Shown here in pieces: positions 24,954 through 36,211 of a stretch of DNA of 56,532 nucleotides (the stretch's first letter is position 1; each line of letters opens with the position of its first letter). The stretch covers positions 1 through 56,532 of the forward strand of contig JAFUCM010000004.1 in assembly GCA_017459675.1 (NCBI GenBank), given 5' to 3'. The DNA comes from Eubacterium sp. (GTDB lineage Bacteria; Bacillota; Clostridia; Lachnospirales; Lachnospiraceae). Made by a program: the position numbers and the translations under genes. The notes beneath the pieces were generated by a model. That model was not told the origin of the DNA and searched no databases. It saw only the letters and a list, made by a program, of their open reading frames with translations.

Positions 24954-27449
24954 GTGAAAACAGGAGCATTCAGTAAGCTGGTGATCCGGCTGGTGATCCT
25001 GGCGGCCGTCGTGGCTGCCGCAGCGGGCATTATCCTATTTGCCAGAGGACGCAGTTCCGGAAAAAAAGAAGAAGTACACACGGAGACATTCGGAACGCCG
25101 GAACTTCCGGTCATGTGGGTCCGCCTCGGGGACCGGTCTGTCAATCCGATGTACGGCTACCAGAGCGAACAGGATCTTACTTCGCGCAGAACATCACTGA
25201 CCCTGCTGGCGGCGGACCGTCAGTTCGGCGTGCAGGTGGATCCATACGGAAAGAAAATCACTGCGATCCGCTATGAAATCACATCACTTCTGGACGGCGC
25301 ATTTGTGGAAAACGGAACCGTAGACGGGCTGACGGAAGCAGAAGGACTGTTTGCGGCGGACATTCATATTTCGACGCCGATTCTGATGGATCAGGAATAT
25401 GCGATCTGTTTCGCGGTGGATATGGAAGATGAGGACGGCGAAAACGGGAGAACGGTGTATTATTACACGCGGATTGTCCAGAAGACGGGCACAAATCTGG
25501 AGGCGTATCTTACATTTGCGGACCGTTTTTACCGCGCATGCATCACGAAGGATGATTCCGTGGACATTGCATCCTACCTTGAGTCAGAGTCCGGTTCTGT
25601 GAAGAATACCTATTCGGATACGACCATTAAGTCCAGTCTGGATCAGGTGACCTGGGGAGACCTGGAGCCGGAGCTGTTCGAGGAGGCAATTCCGGATGTG
25701 AAGGAGATCAATGTCGAGACGGCGAGCTTTGTCTATGATTACATCATCACAGCCACCGATGCAGACGGCAATAAAGAGTATTACAATGTGCATGATTTCT
25801 ATCGGCTGCGCACCAATCAGGGTGAGATTCTTCTGATTGATATGGACCGGACGGCGGAGCAGATTTTTGACGCGGCACATGTATCCTATGTTGATAAGCA
25901 GATCAACCTCGGCGTCCGGAATCCGGACAGGCTGCAGTATCTGGTGAGTGCCGGTCAGGAGCGGGTGGCATTTGTCTCCGGAAGTGATCTGTGGCTGTAC
26001 GGCACAGAGGACGCGCCGGCGACCTGTGTATTTACCTTCAGAAGTGAGGCGGAACCGGACCGCCGGTCGGAAAACCGGAATTCGCATATCCGGATCTGCA
26101 GTGTGACGGATGACGGCGAAGTTACATTTGTCGTTTACGGCTATATGGCTGCCGGACAGCACGAAGGCTGCACGGGCGTCGCGGTGTATCATTACAGCGA
26201 GGAAGAAAACCAGCTGACGGAGAAGTACTTCATGTCCTCCGCGCTGGACCCGGAAGTGCTCAGCTATTCGGTTGAAAAGCTGTCCTACGTAAATGGGCAG
26301 AATCAGATGTATCTGTTCACAGGGACTCAGATTCTCTGCACGGACCCGGAGGACGGAGAAGCCTCGGTTGTGCAGGATGAAGTCGATGACAGCTGCATCG
26401 GTGTGTCAAAGGATCAGCAGTACATTGCCTGGATGGATGAAATGGACAGTTATGCATCCGAAGGCGTGACGGTGCTCAATACCAACAACGGCAGCACGCG
26501 TAAAATCAGTGCGCCGGACGGTGAAAAGATTCAGATCATCGGATTTTTCAACCAGGATCTGGTATACGGACTTGCGCGGGACGAAGATATTACCACCGAC
26601 GCGGTCGGCAACCGGACCTTCGGAATGTACCGGATCTGTATCGAGGATCCGAACGGATCGCTGCTGAAGGCCTACGGTGCAAATGAGAGTTTCTTCACAG
26701 AGGAGACCTGGGACGGCGAAAATCTGGAGCTGGTGCTCTCCCGCAAGAACGGAAACAGCTTTGTTCCGAGCGGAAATGATCATATTATCAACAATGATAC
26801 AGACAGTGATCAGAAGATTCAGCCGGAAACAACCGTAAACAAACGGTGCGGCCAGCAGGTACTGCTGCCGTTTGCGGTCAGCTCCGATGCTGATACCCGC
26901 GTGCGGGGTGCGGATCTGGTTGTCTCGGACAATCTGCCGCAGACAGTACTGGAAATACCACAGTCCGGGAAAGAACGGTATTACGTCTATGCCGGCGGAA
27001 AGCTCGCGGAAGTAGTCGAGGACAGCAACCAGGCCCTTCGCAGCGCAGATGAAATGCGCGGCATCGTCGTGGATCACACACAGAAATATGTCTATGAGCG
27101 CGGCAACTGGAGCGGCGGCAATATGATTGATCTGGAGAAAATCCCGTACGACCTGCTCGTCCCGCCGATGGATGCGGCGGCCATCCAGCAGATCATCGGA
27201 GACGAATACGCCGTGCTCAATTACAGCGGCTGTTCCGTCGAGAGCATCCGCTATCAGCTGAGCCGCGGCTACGCTGTCGCAGCAAAAATGACGGAGAAAC
27301 AGAATGTTCTTCTCATCGGATATGACATTTACGAGAATTTGTGGTATTATGATCCGCAAAAAGGCGAAGCAAAGGCCCTCGGCAGCGAAGATGCCGAGAA
27401 GCTGTTCGCAGAACAGGGAAATCTGTTTGTGAGCTACTATAAATTATAA
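24954..27449 (+). CDS. large membrane-anchored extracytoplasmic protein with C39-like C-terminus
   Basis: An 831-residue protein starting at GTG (24954), with AAGGGGAG upstream. One N-terminal membrane segment (about residues 9-29) is followed by a long exported region of alternating short strands with aromatic and Asp residues (about 290-600), which could be a beta-propeller-like fold. The last 110 residues ([18 protein letters not shown] to FVSYYKL) resemble a papain-like C39 domain, including [16 protein letters not shown]. The usual catalytic His before the Gly-Tyr-Asp motif is Asn and Val here, so peptidase activity is doubtful. Family function is unknown. Its terminator overlaps the palindromic element at 27458. 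Confidence 0.55.
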   Translation: MKTGAFSKLVIRLVILAAVVAAAAGIILFARGRSSGKKEEVHTETFGTPELPVMWVRLGDRSVNPMYGYQSEQDLTSRRTSLTLLAADRQFGVQVDPYGKKITAIRYEITSLLDGAFVENGTVDGLTEAEGLFAADIHISTPILMDQEYAICFAVDMEDEDGENGRTVYYYTRIVQKTGTNLEAYLTFADRFYRACITKDDSVDIASYLESESGSVKNTYSDTTIKSSLDQVTWGDLEPELFEEAIPDVKEINVETASFVYDYIITATDADGNKEYYNVHDFYRLRTNQGEILLIDMDRTAEQIFDAAHVSYVDKQINLGVRNPDRLQYLVSAGQERVAFVSGSDLWLYGTEDAPATCVFTFRSEAEPDRRSENRNSHIRICSVTDDGEVTFVVYGYMAAGQHEGCTGVAVYHYSEEENQLTEKYFMSSALDPEVLSYSVEKLSYVNGQNQMYLFTGTQILCTDPEDGEASVVQDEVDDSCIGVSKDQQYIAWMDEMDSYASEGVTVLNTNNGSTRKISAPDGEKIQIIGFFNQDLVYGLARDEDITTDAVGNRTFGMYRICIEDPNGSLLKAYGANESFFTEETWDGENLELVLSRKNGNSFVPSGNDHIINNDTDSDQKIQPETTVNKRCGQQVLLPFAVSSDADTRVRGADLVVSDNLPQTVLEIPQSGKERYYVYAGGKLAEVVEDSNQALRSADEMRGIVVDHTQKYVYERGNWSGGNMIDLEKIPYDLLVPPMDAAAIQQIIGDEYAVLNYSGCSVESIRYQLSRGYAVAAKMTEKQNVLLIGYDIYENLWYYDPQKGEAKALGSEDAEKLFAEQGNLFVSYYKL

Positions 27450-27457
27450 GGAGATAA

Positions 27458-27591
27458 GGGACGGTTCTCTGTCTCCTTTTGGGGGCAGGATGCAATTTCC
27501 ACGCAGCTCAGGCAGGATTCGCTGCTTTGGAAAGTGCATCCTGACCAAAGCGTTTTCTGATCCCGGGATAATAGAGACAGAGAATCGTCCC
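27458..27591. mobile_element. nested palindromic element (REP/MITE-like)
   Basis: Outer arms GGGACGGTTCTCTGTCTC (27458-27475) and GAGACAGAGAATCGTCCC (27574-27591) match at 17 of 18 positions. A second tier pairs CAGGATGCAATTTCCA (27486-27501) with TGGAAAGTGCATCCTG (27528-27543), 15 of 16, and a third pairs GCAGC (27503-27507) with GCTGC (27521-27525). No coding frame is inside. Terminal GGGACGGTTCTCTGTCTC-like arms are known to me from dispersed repeats in Clostridia. A shorter relative lies after asnS. Confidence 0.65.
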
Positions 27592-27645
27592 CTGACTCCG
27601 CGGGATTATGGATTGAAGAATAAATATAGAGGGAGAATACAAAAT

Positions 27646-29040
<1,395 letters not shown>

Positions 29041-29076
29041 TGCATCCCGTCTGACAAAATCATGACAGGTTATATT

Positions 29077-29103
29077 GGAGACAGAGAACCGCTCTCTGTC
29101 TCC
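29077..29103 (+). terminator. hairpin after asnS, related to the upstream palindrome arms
   Basis: GGAGACAGAGA (29077-29087) and TCTCTGTCTCC (29093-29103) form a perfect 11-bp stem around ACCGC, followed by TTCT. The arm reads as the same word as the outer arm of the element at 27458-27591. Confidence 0.65.
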
Positions 29104-29122
29104 TTCTGCTGTCTGAATATAT

Positions 29123-29151
29123 TTTACAATTCGGCACTTTCCTGTTATAGT
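29123..29151 (+). promoter_or_regulatory. promoter of the DUF975 gene
   Basis: TTTACA (29123-29128), 17 bases, TATAGT (29146-29151), 43 bases before the start codon. Confidence 0.6.
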
Positions 29152-29193
29152 TGTATTACTGGTAAGAAGCAATGAGTTGGGAGGTGTGGCAGT

Positions 29194-30183
29194 ATGTGGA
29201 CAAGGAGAAATGTTAAGCGGCGCGGCAGAAATGCGATGCGCGCAAATTACTGGAAAACGGTTCTGGTCAGTCTGATCCTGACGTGTGTTCTGGGCGGTGC
29301 ATCAGGCGCGTCGAGTGCCGGAAGCAGCGCGGCGGCAGCAGCCGGATCGGCCGGGTCGGCCGCGGCGGTGCAGAGCCAGAGTCAGACGCAGTCCGGTGAT
29401 GTTTATGAGGGACTGCTCTCAGAAGATCCGCTTGCGGATGCAGGCAGCGATATCAATACACTGCCGCCGGAAGCTGTATCTGCCATGGAGGAATCCGGCA
29501 GCGGAATCCGTTCTCTGCCGACAAGTCCGGAAGCAGTTACGGACGAAATCATCAATCATATGCCCGGAAGATTTATAAACATCGAGATTCCGGATGATAA
29601 GAAGATGCCGGTTCTGATCGCACTGTGCGTGGTATTTTTAATAATCGTTGCCATTGCGATTCTCATCGATGCGTTCCTGTTTAATCCGCTTGAGGTGGGC
29701 ATCCGCAGATTTTTCTTCATGAATATGCGCGGTCCGGCGGAGATCAAAGAAGTTGCATATGGGTATGACCACAAATACCTGAAAAATGTCAAAATCATTT
29801 TCCTGCGGGATCTGTGTCTGTTCCTGTGGACACTGCTTCTGATCTTCCCGGGAATCATTAAATCCTACTCCTACCGGATGGTTCCTTACATTCTGGCAGA
29901 CCAGCCGGAGCTGACCCGCAAGGAGATTTTTACACTGAGCAAGAAGCTGATGCACGGCAACAAATGGAAAGCGTTTGTGCTGGATCTGTCCTTTATCGGC
30001 TGGTATATTTTAAGTGTGCTGACACTGGGAATTCTGCACGTCTTCTTTGTCGCACCTTACAAGAACATGACCGATGCGGCGCTCTATGAGAAGCTGATGT
30101 ACGGACGGAAGAATCAGGGAGGCATCCAGACAGTTCCGATGATCGCGGAAGATGACGAAGCGGATGAGGAAGCAGGGCTGTAA
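29194..30183 (+). CDS. DUF975 family membrane protein
   Basis: Membrane protein of 329 aa. The N-terminus has the DUF975 opening (KRRGRNAMRANYWKTVLVSLILTCVLGG) and a first membrane segment. A long Ser/Ala/Gln-rich outside loop (about residues 30-125) is unusual for the family. Further segments near 138-165, 200-225 and 260-285 follow, with the family core LFLWTLLLIFPGIIKSYSYRMVPYILAD between them. Molecular function is unknown. GGGAGGTG precedes the ATG and a good promoter lies just upstream. The phosphatase gene starts 21 bases after its stop, so the two may be co-transcribed. Confidence 0.8.
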   Translation: MWTRRNVKRRGRNAMRANYWKTVLVSLILTCVLGGASGASSAGSSAAAAAGSAGSAAAVQSQSQTQSGDVYEGLLSEDPLADAGSDINTLPPEAVSAMEESGSGIRSLPTSPEAVTDEIINHMPGRFINIEIPDDKKMPVLIALCVVFLIIVAIAILIDAFLFNPLEVGIRRFFFMNMRGPAEIKEVAYGYDHKYLKNVKIIFLRDLCLFLWTLLLIFPGIIKSYSYRMVPYILADQPELTRKEIFTLSKKLMHGNKWKAFVLDLSFIGWYILSVLTLGILHVFFVAPYKNMTDAALYEKLMYGRKNQGGIQTVPMIAEDDEADEEAGL

Positions 30184-30204
30184 GATAAGGTTGGTTGATT
30201 CATT

Positions 30205-31008
30205 ATGAGCATCTATGTTTGCGGAGATATCCACGGACAGTACCAATTATATAAAGAAATGCTGGACGACATCGGGTTTGGCCCGGGGGATCATCTCTTC
30301 ATCATCGGTGACATGATCGACCGCGGCCCGGAAGGCATCAGGATCCTGCAGGATGCTATGTACCGGAGCAATGTCGCCTGCCTGATCGGAAACCATGAAC
30401 TGATGATGTATGACAGCATCACCGGTACCGGCGAGACCGGGGAGTTCTGGGCGATGTGGAACAACGGGGGCGGCGTGACAAGAGACGCCTATTACCGTCT
30501 GCCTTCTAAGGCACAGAGAGATATTCTGGCTTATCTGGAGAAGCTGTACCTGCAGGTGGAGCTGAAGCTGGGGGATCAGACCTGGCTGCTTTCCCACTCC
30601 TCGTTTCTGGAGGCGGAAGGCACGGTGAAATGGCAGGACGTACCCTACCGGGGTGTGAATAAGACCGTGTGGGATTCGCCCTGGCGTTCCTTCGAACATG
30701 TGCCTGCTGAGAAATACCGGGAAGACGGCCGGTATCATATCATCGGCCATGTCCCCGTGCAGAGAATCTATGCCGCCATGGAGCGGGAGCAGGAATATTT
30801 CGGGCAGACAACAGAATCTGCCATTGAGAAAATCACGCCTGCAGTGCCGGCGGCCTATATCGACGCGGAGAATCATCTGATCAACATTGATCTGGGATGT
30901 GCGGCCTACGCCCCAGACAGAAAGACGAAAAACGCAGGGCTCTGCTGCATGAATCTCTCGGCGTATGCGGAGGGTGCGTCGGCGGAGGCATTTACCTATT
31001 ACAGGTGA
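30205..31008 (+). CDS. metallophosphoesterase (Ser/Thr phosphatase / Ap4A hydrolase-like)
   Basis: Cytoplasmic calcineurin-type phosphoesterase, 267 aa. The metal-binding blocks are all present: VCGDIHGQYQLY, IIGDMIDRGPEG, LIGNHELMMYD, a histidine in LLSHSS and another in IIGHVPVQ. The layout matches PrpA/ApaH-like phosphatases that act on phosphoproteins or dinucleoside polyphosphates; the two cannot be separated by eye. It follows the DUF975 gene closely and ends before a strong terminator at 31096. Confidence 0.88.
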   Translation: MSIYVCGDIHGQYQLYKEMLDDIGFGPGDHLFIIGDMIDRGPEGIRILQDAMYRSNVACLIGNHELMMYDSITGTGETGEFWAMWNNGGGVTRDAYYRLPSKAQRDILAYLEKLYLQVELKLGDQTWLLSHSSFLEAEGTVKWQDVPYRGVNKTVWDSPWRSFEHVPAEKYREDGRYHIIGHVPVQRIYAAMEREQEYFGQTTESAIEKITPAVPAAYIDAENHLINIDLGCAAYAPDRKTKNAGLCCMNLSAYAEGASAEAFTYYR

Positions 31009-31095
31009 AGTGATGTAAAAACAGGCAGCAGGACAGGTATATCGTAAAAAAAGACACCCCGTACGTTAAACAACTAAAAACAGAACACCTTTTCG

Positions 31096-31132
31096 AAAGT
31101 TCCCGGCATACATTTTCCGGGAACTTTCTTTT
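31096..31132 (+). terminator. Rho-independent terminator
   Basis: AAAGTTCCCGG (31096-31106) and CCGGGAACTTT (31117-31127) form a perfect 11-bp stem followed by CTTTT. Confidence 0.85.
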
Positions 31133-31249
31133 ATGATGACATCAGTTCAGAAATGTGGCCGGCGGCACAGGCAGCCGCAGGCAGAACGAATTACAGAAAA
31201 TCATCAGTCAAAGCGAGCAGAAGCGAGCAGATGAAAAGGAGGATTTACC

Positions 31250-32263
31250 ATGTTAAGAGTTGGTGTTATCGGTGTAGGTGCAATGGGTACACAGCATTTT
31301 CTGCGTATCATGAACAAGATTAACGGTGCGACAGTTACAGCTGTATCAGATATTAATGAAGCACGTGCAAAGGAAGTAATCGCACCGTTTGAGGGTGTCC
31401 GCTATATTGCAGATCCGTATGCACTGATCAATGATCCGGAAGTAGATGCGATCGTAATCGTTTCGATCGATTCCACACATGAGGAATATTGCCTGGAGGC
31501 AATTAAACTTGGCAAGTACATCTTCTGTGAAAAACCGCTCTCTGCAAGTGCAGAAGGCGCGTGGAAGGTAGTAGATGCGGAGATGGCAGGCGGAAAGCGT
31601 CTGATCCAGATGGGATTCAACCGCCGCTTTGATCCGGCTTATGAAGAGCTGAAAAATATCGTCGTATCCGGCAAGCTCGGCGAGCCGCTCGTAGCGCACT
31701 GCGCACACAGAAATGCCAACTATGCGCCGCAGTATGATGACGTAATTGCTGTTACAGGCACAGCGATCCATGAGATTGATACCATGAGCTGACTGGTTGG
31801 TGACTATTTCGTGAAGGCCCAGTCGATCTTCCCGAAAACATCCCGCCATTCCAAGAACCCGAACCTGCATGATCCGCAGATCGTGATCCTTACAACAGCT
31901 TCCGGCATGGTTATCAACTGCGAGATCTGGACAAACTGCCAGTACGGTTATGATATCCGCTGTGAAGTGCTCTGTGAAGACGGAACAGCAACACTTCCGC
32001 GTCCGGCACGTGTGGATGTCTGCACGGCGAACACACATTATACCGGAATGACTTCCAACGGACTCGGCTATTTTGCAGAGGCATATGACCGTGAATTCCA
32101 GGCATGGGCAGATGCATGCAACGAAGGAAGCTTCTGCAGTGCGGCAGCATCTGCATGGGATGGTTACTGCGCAGCTGTCACAACCGATGCTGTTCTGAAA
32201 TCACAGAAGAGCGGCGCGATCGAGGAAGTTCCGCTGACAGACCGTCCGGATTTCTACAAGTAA
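31250..32263 (+). pseudogene. Gfo/Idh/MocA oxidoreductase (inositol 2-dehydrogenase-like) interrupted by one TGA
   Basis: NAD-dependent sugar or inositol dehydrogenase, 337 codons if read through. The Rossmann start VGVIGVGAMGTQH, CEKPLSAS (the family EKP motif) and HEIDTMS are intact. At 31790-31792 the frame meets TGA exactly where relatives have the Trp of a RWLLG-like segment; sequence then continues in the same frame (LVGDYFVKAQSIFPK) to a normal C-terminus at 32263. A single TGG to TGA change explains it. GGAGG precedes the ATG. Downstream lie a decayed regulator pair, an RbsABC-type importer and iolE, so inositol or a close relative is the likely substrate. Confidence 0.8.
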
Positions 32264-32303
32264 TCTTGTTTTCTTTATCTCTTTCCCCCTATTTATAAGT
32301 GTT

Positions 32304-32338
32304 TACAGGCTCCCGGATCAGTGCACCGGGGGCCTGTA
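32304..32338 (+). terminator. hairpin after the dehydrogenase gene
   Basis: TACAGGCTCCCGG (32304-32316) pairs with CCGGGGGCCTGTA (32326-32338), one G-U pair. There is no T-run, so termination would be inefficient. Confidence 0.45.
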
Positions 32339-32390
32339 CATGCATCCTGTGTCATGGTTAACGAATGAAACTAAAAAGGTTGAGTTTTCG

Positions 32391-32419
32391 ATCAAATTAT
32401 ACATATGTTATAATTTGAT
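32391..32419 (+). promoter_or_regulatory. operator-like inverted repeat over a -10 box
   Basis: ATCAAATTATA (32391-32401) and TATAATTTGAT (32409-32419) are exact complements separated by seven bases. The right arm contains TATAAT (32409-32414), so a dimeric regulator bound here would block the promoter of the histidine kinase gene. Confidence 0.55.
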
Positions 32420-32450
32420 GATTTTTCACAGGCTGGGAAGGTATGAAACA

Positions 32451-33569
32451 ATGTTCCGGAATAAAACACTCAAATTCAGCGGGAGGGTGATGCTGCTGGT
32501 AATCAGTGTCTCTGTGATGATTACCATAGTAATGAGCATCCTGTTCTACCAGCGTTCTGTTGTATCCCTTCTCGATCATTATCGAAAAAATATGACGGAG
32601 AATCTGAACAGACGTCTGGATATTTTTGACGGCATGATGAAGGGTGCCTATCTGACATGTGTCTGCGGAGCGACAGATCAGAGGATGCAGAACCTCCTTT
32701 CTGAAAACAGGGAAAACCGGGATGCAGAACTGACTGCGCTGCTGCGGGGGTACCTGAACCGCAGTGAAAATATTCAGTCCGTATACTGTTATCTTCCGGA
32801 AGAAGACATGATTGTTCAGGTCAGTGAGAGCAGTGAACAGGTGCAGGCAGGATCAGAGGAAATCCGCAGCTGGGTACAGGAAGTAAAACAGCAGTCGGAA
32901 ATAAAGAATCCTTTCTCGCCGGTATTCAATCAGGACAGGGTATCCGTTTTCTGGCGGCATTTCTTTACGTTTTCCAAAGCGGTATTCAGTCATGACGGAA
33001 GAACGGCCGGGATTTTGTTTATCAATGTGGATGAACGCCGCGTCTATTTTTCATGTCTGCGGGCAGGAACGGATATGCAGAGCGACCTGTATCTTGTAAA
33101 TGGAGCGAAAATTGCTTCCGGTCAGTCTGAGAGTATGCTGGGAAAAGAACTGACAGAGCCGGAGAATATGCTGACCGTCTGTGCGGATGCGCAGGAAACA
33201 AACTACACGATGATATCACTGGAAGACCGGCGTGCGATCACCGAGGACCTGAAGCAAACGCGGAACCGGATCATGGTGATGGCCGTGCTCCTGAATCTTC
33301 TGTGTGCGGTTCCGGGATATCTTCTGATCCGGCATCTGATGCGGCCGCTGAAGGAACTGGAGCAGGACATGAACCGGGTCAGAGAAGGTGATTTTTCGGT
33401 TCGGGCAAACGTTTACAGGGCTGACGAGATCGGCAGTTTGTCAGAACATTTCAATGAAATGATCGGGCAGATCGAACAGCTGATCGAGGATCTGGTCACG
33501 CAGAGAATGCTGAAGAAAGAAGCAGAAATTGAGGCGCTGCAGTACCAGATCACACCACATTTCATGTAA
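32451..33569 (+). pseudogene. sensor histidine kinase (YesM/LytS type), 3' end deleted
   Basis: N-terminal part of a membrane sensor kinase, about 372 residues. Two membrane segments (near residues 12-34 and 280-300) flank an extracytoplasmic sensor; then a HAMP domain (RHLMRPLKELEQDMNRVREGDFSVR) and the opening of the kinase domain, EAEIEALQYQITPHFM. The frame stops at TAA (33567) in the middle of the phosphorylated-His segment, where relatives read PHFLYNTL. The entire ATP-binding domain is missing. The sequence runs directly into the second half of a response regulator in another frame, so one deletion removed the end of this gene and the start of the next. Confidence 0.8.
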
Positions 33570-34393
33570 CAGACAGACCGCAGGACCGCCGGTATGCCCT
33601 GCAGAAGAGCGCAAATGTGTTTCAGTATGAAGCTGACCGGCACTACACAGTTTCCCTTCGCGTCGGGATCTGTGAAATGCAGCCCTGCGGCAATGACGTG
33701 CAGAAGTGCTGGGAAGCGGCAAAAGATCTGACAGGGCATGCATTTTATAATCGCGGGACATCTTTTTACGGATGGCAGATGCCGCCGATGGGGAATACAC
33801 TTCCGCAGAAAGCGCAGGATTTTCTGGATGTTTTACCGGAGATGATCGCAAGGCGCGACCAGGATGCTGTGCGGGAGACCTGTGAAAGTGTTCTGCAGAC
33901 ATTTATGAAAGAACAGACAAAGGAAACACTTGTAATCGGATGGATTCGGAACACCGACAGGATTTTTCAGCTGGAAATGCAGCCGGTCCCAAAGCATTTC
34001 CGCGAGATGGAAGAATGCGTCAGGCGCTATGTGTCAGCGTGCGGCGAGCGCCTGCCGGATACGGGCGAATACAGTGAAAGCGTCGCAATGGTGATCCGGT
34101 ATATTCAGAAAAACTACGCAGATAATATTTCGCTGAATGACGCAGCAGAATCGGTACATCTGACTACAACCTATCTCAGTTATATTTTCCACAAGGAGAC
34201 AGATATTACCTTTTCAGAATATCTCCAGTCCTGCCGGATCGACAGAGCACGGGAGCTGCTCGAACACACAGATGAAAAAGTGCGGGAGATCGGACAGATG
34301 GTCGGGTACAATGACAACCGGCATTTCAGTAAGACCTTTAAGAAAGTGACGGGCGTTACACCGCTGGAATACCGGAAGATGCGCCGCAGATAA
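33570..34393 (+). pseudogene. AraC-type response regulator (YesN type), 5' end deleted
   Basis: Remaining C-terminal part of a YesN-like regulator. From about 33572 the frame reads as the middle domain of such proteins (YTVSLRVGICEMQ, a degenerate GGDEF-like part) and ends in an intact AraC helix-turn-helix pair (DNISLNDAAESVHLTTTYLSYIFHKETDITFSEYL and VREIGQMVGYNDNRHFSKTFKKVTGVTPLEYR). The receiver domain with its Asp is gone and no ribosome binding site serves the in-frame ATG at 33617. With the kinase fragment it once formed a two-component pair, probably controlling the importer downstream. Confidence 0.8.
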
Positions 34394-34405
34394 AATCGAA
34401 AAATA

Positions 34406-34457
34406 AGACACCTTGTCGAAAAACTGTCCTGTACAGTTCCGGCAGGTGTCTTTTTTT
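34406..34457 (+). terminator. Rho-independent terminator
   Basis: AGACACCT (34406-34413) pairs with AGGTGTCT (34444-34451), with inner ACTGT/ACAGT pairing, followed by seven T. Confidence 0.8.
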
Positions 34458-34644
34458 GTGCCTGCATTTAAGAAAAAAAGCATATTTTTGATGCATTTTC
34501 CGAAAGAGCGGCTCGTTATCGAAAAGGCGGATCCGGCATATACTTTGCTTAACAAGAAGAGAAAAGCAGCCGCTGAAGGACGAACGAAACAGGCGGGCTG
34601 CAGAAGCGAAGGGGAAGCAAAGAAAAAGAGGAGGTAAACATCAT

Positions 34645-36159
34645 ATGAGCAATCCGAAGTATCTCGTAGAGATGAATGATATCTCCGTAGAATTTCCGGG
34701 TGTTAAGGCACTGGACGGTGTCCACTTCAACGCAATACCCGGCGAGGTACACGTTCTTCTCGGAGAGAACGGCGCAGGCAAGAGCACCATTATGAAGGTA
34801 CTGGCCGGTGTAAATACCAATTATACGGGAACCATCATCTGGAAGGGAGAAGAAATTGTCGCGAAGAGCGTCGAAGAGCAGCGCGAACGCGGTGTCGGCA
34901 TCATTTTCCAGGAACTGAACCTCCTGGACAACCTCACGGTCGCAGAGAATATGTTTCTCGGCCGGCAGCCGCTGACAAAGTCCGGAAATATCGATTGGAA
35001 GAAGATGAATGCGGACGCCAGAAAGCTGCTGGACGACATTCATTCAGATATCGATGAGAAAATCCAGGTCTCCAAACTGACAGTCGGACAGAAACAGATG
35101 GTCGAGATTGCGAAATCCATGTCATATCACTGTGACATTCTGATCATGGACGAGCCGACTTCCGCTCTGACGGAGAAAGAAGTAAATGCACTCTTTGAGC
35201 TGATCCACAGACTGACGGCTGAAGGCGTGGCGATCGTATATATTTCTCACAGACTGGCGGAGATCAAGCAGATCGGCGACCGGGTAACAATCTTCCGCGA
35301 CGGCAAGTATGTCGACACACTGAACCTGAAAGAAATCACAATCGATCAGATGGTGGCCCTGATGGTCGGACGTGAGATGACAAACTACTATCCCAAGGTT
35401 GATGTGGAACCGGGAGAAGTACTGCTTGAGGTAAAGAACTTTAAACAGAATGCGACACTGAAAGATGTTTCATTCTATGCGAGAGCCGGAGAGATTACCG
35501 GGTTCTATGGTCTGATGGGTGCAGGCCGGACAGAACTGATGCGGGCAGTCTTCGGCGCAGATCCGATCGACAGCGGAGAGGTTTTCGTAAAAGGTCAGAA
35601 AACGGTGATCAAGAGTCCGGAACAGGCTGTTAAGCAGGGCATTGCACTTCTGACAGAAGACCGCAAACAGCAGGGTCTGATCCTCGAGTTTGATTTGAAC
35701 CAGAATATTTCCCTCCCTAATTTGTCAACTGCCATGACAAAGTTCGGTTTGAATCATAAGAAGGAGACAGACAACAATCAGAAACTGGCGGACTCCATGC
35801 GGGTTAAGACACCGTCTCTGATGCAGAAGGCGAAAAACCTCTCCGGCGGCAATCAGCAGAAAGTCGTCATCTGTAAATGGCTGAATACCAATTCTGACAT
35901 CGTGATTTTCGATGAGCCGACACGCGGTATCGACGTCGGCGCAAAAGCTGAGATCTATTCCATTATGAACGAGCTGAAGGAAGACGGCAAAGCGGTCATC
36001 ATGGTTTCCTCGGAACTGGCGGAGTGCATGGGTGTCAGTGACAGAATCTACGTCATGCATGAGGGTGAGATCACCGGTCTGATCGAGCGGGATCAGATGA
36101 AGGATGTCACAGAAGAGCTGGTCGTAGGTTATGCAACAGCGGCAACTACCATGAATTAA
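34645..36159 (+). CDS. sugar ABC transporter ATP-binding protein (RbsA/MglA-like)
   Basis: Double ATPase of a carbohydrate or inositol importer, 504 aa. The first cassette has Walker A GENGAGKST (residues 40-48), the relaxed signature LTVGQKQMVEIAKS and Walker B LIMDEPTSALTEKE. The second has a degenerate Walker A (GLMGAGRTELMR), the canonical signature LSGGNQQKVVICKWL and Walker B IVIFDEPTRGIDVG. This asymmetry is usual in RbsA-type proteins. GAGGAGG precedes the ATG. It heads an operon with a permease and a binding lipoprotein, and the reading frame is intact although the regulators before it are not. Confidence 0.93.
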   Translation: MSNPKYLVEMNDISVEFPGVKALDGVHFNAIPGEVHVLLGENGAGKSTIMKVLAGVNTNYTGTIIWKGEEIVAKSVEEQRERGVGIIFQELNLLDNLTVAENMFLGRQPLTKSGNIDWKKMNADARKLLDDIHSDIDEKIQVSKLTVGQKQMVEIAKSMSYHCDILIMDEPTSALTEKEVNALFELIHRLTAEGVAIVYISHRLAEIKQIGDRVTIFRDGKYVDTLNLKEITIDQMVALMVGREMTNYYPKVDVEPGEVLLEVKNFKQNATLKDVSFYARAGEITGFYGLMGAGRTELMRAVFGADPIDSGEVFVKGQKTVIKSPEQAVKQGIALLTEDRKQQGLILEFDLNQNISLPNLSTAMTKFGLNHKKETDNNQKLADSMRVKTPSLMQKAKNLSGGNQQKVVICKWLNTNSDIVIFDEPTRGIDVGAKAEIYSIMNELKEDGKAVIMVSSELAECMGVSDRIYVMHEGEITGLIERDQMKDVTEELVVGYATAATTMN

Positions 36160-36211
36160 GCAGAACACCGGGCTGAATGATCCGGCTTGCAAGAATAAAA
36201 GGAGAATAAAG

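Noticed and set aside
27458-27645. T-box riboswitch upstream of asnS
   Set aside because: No AGGGTGG-like T-box sequence, specifier loop or matching antiterminator is visible; the stems are explained by a nested palindrome.
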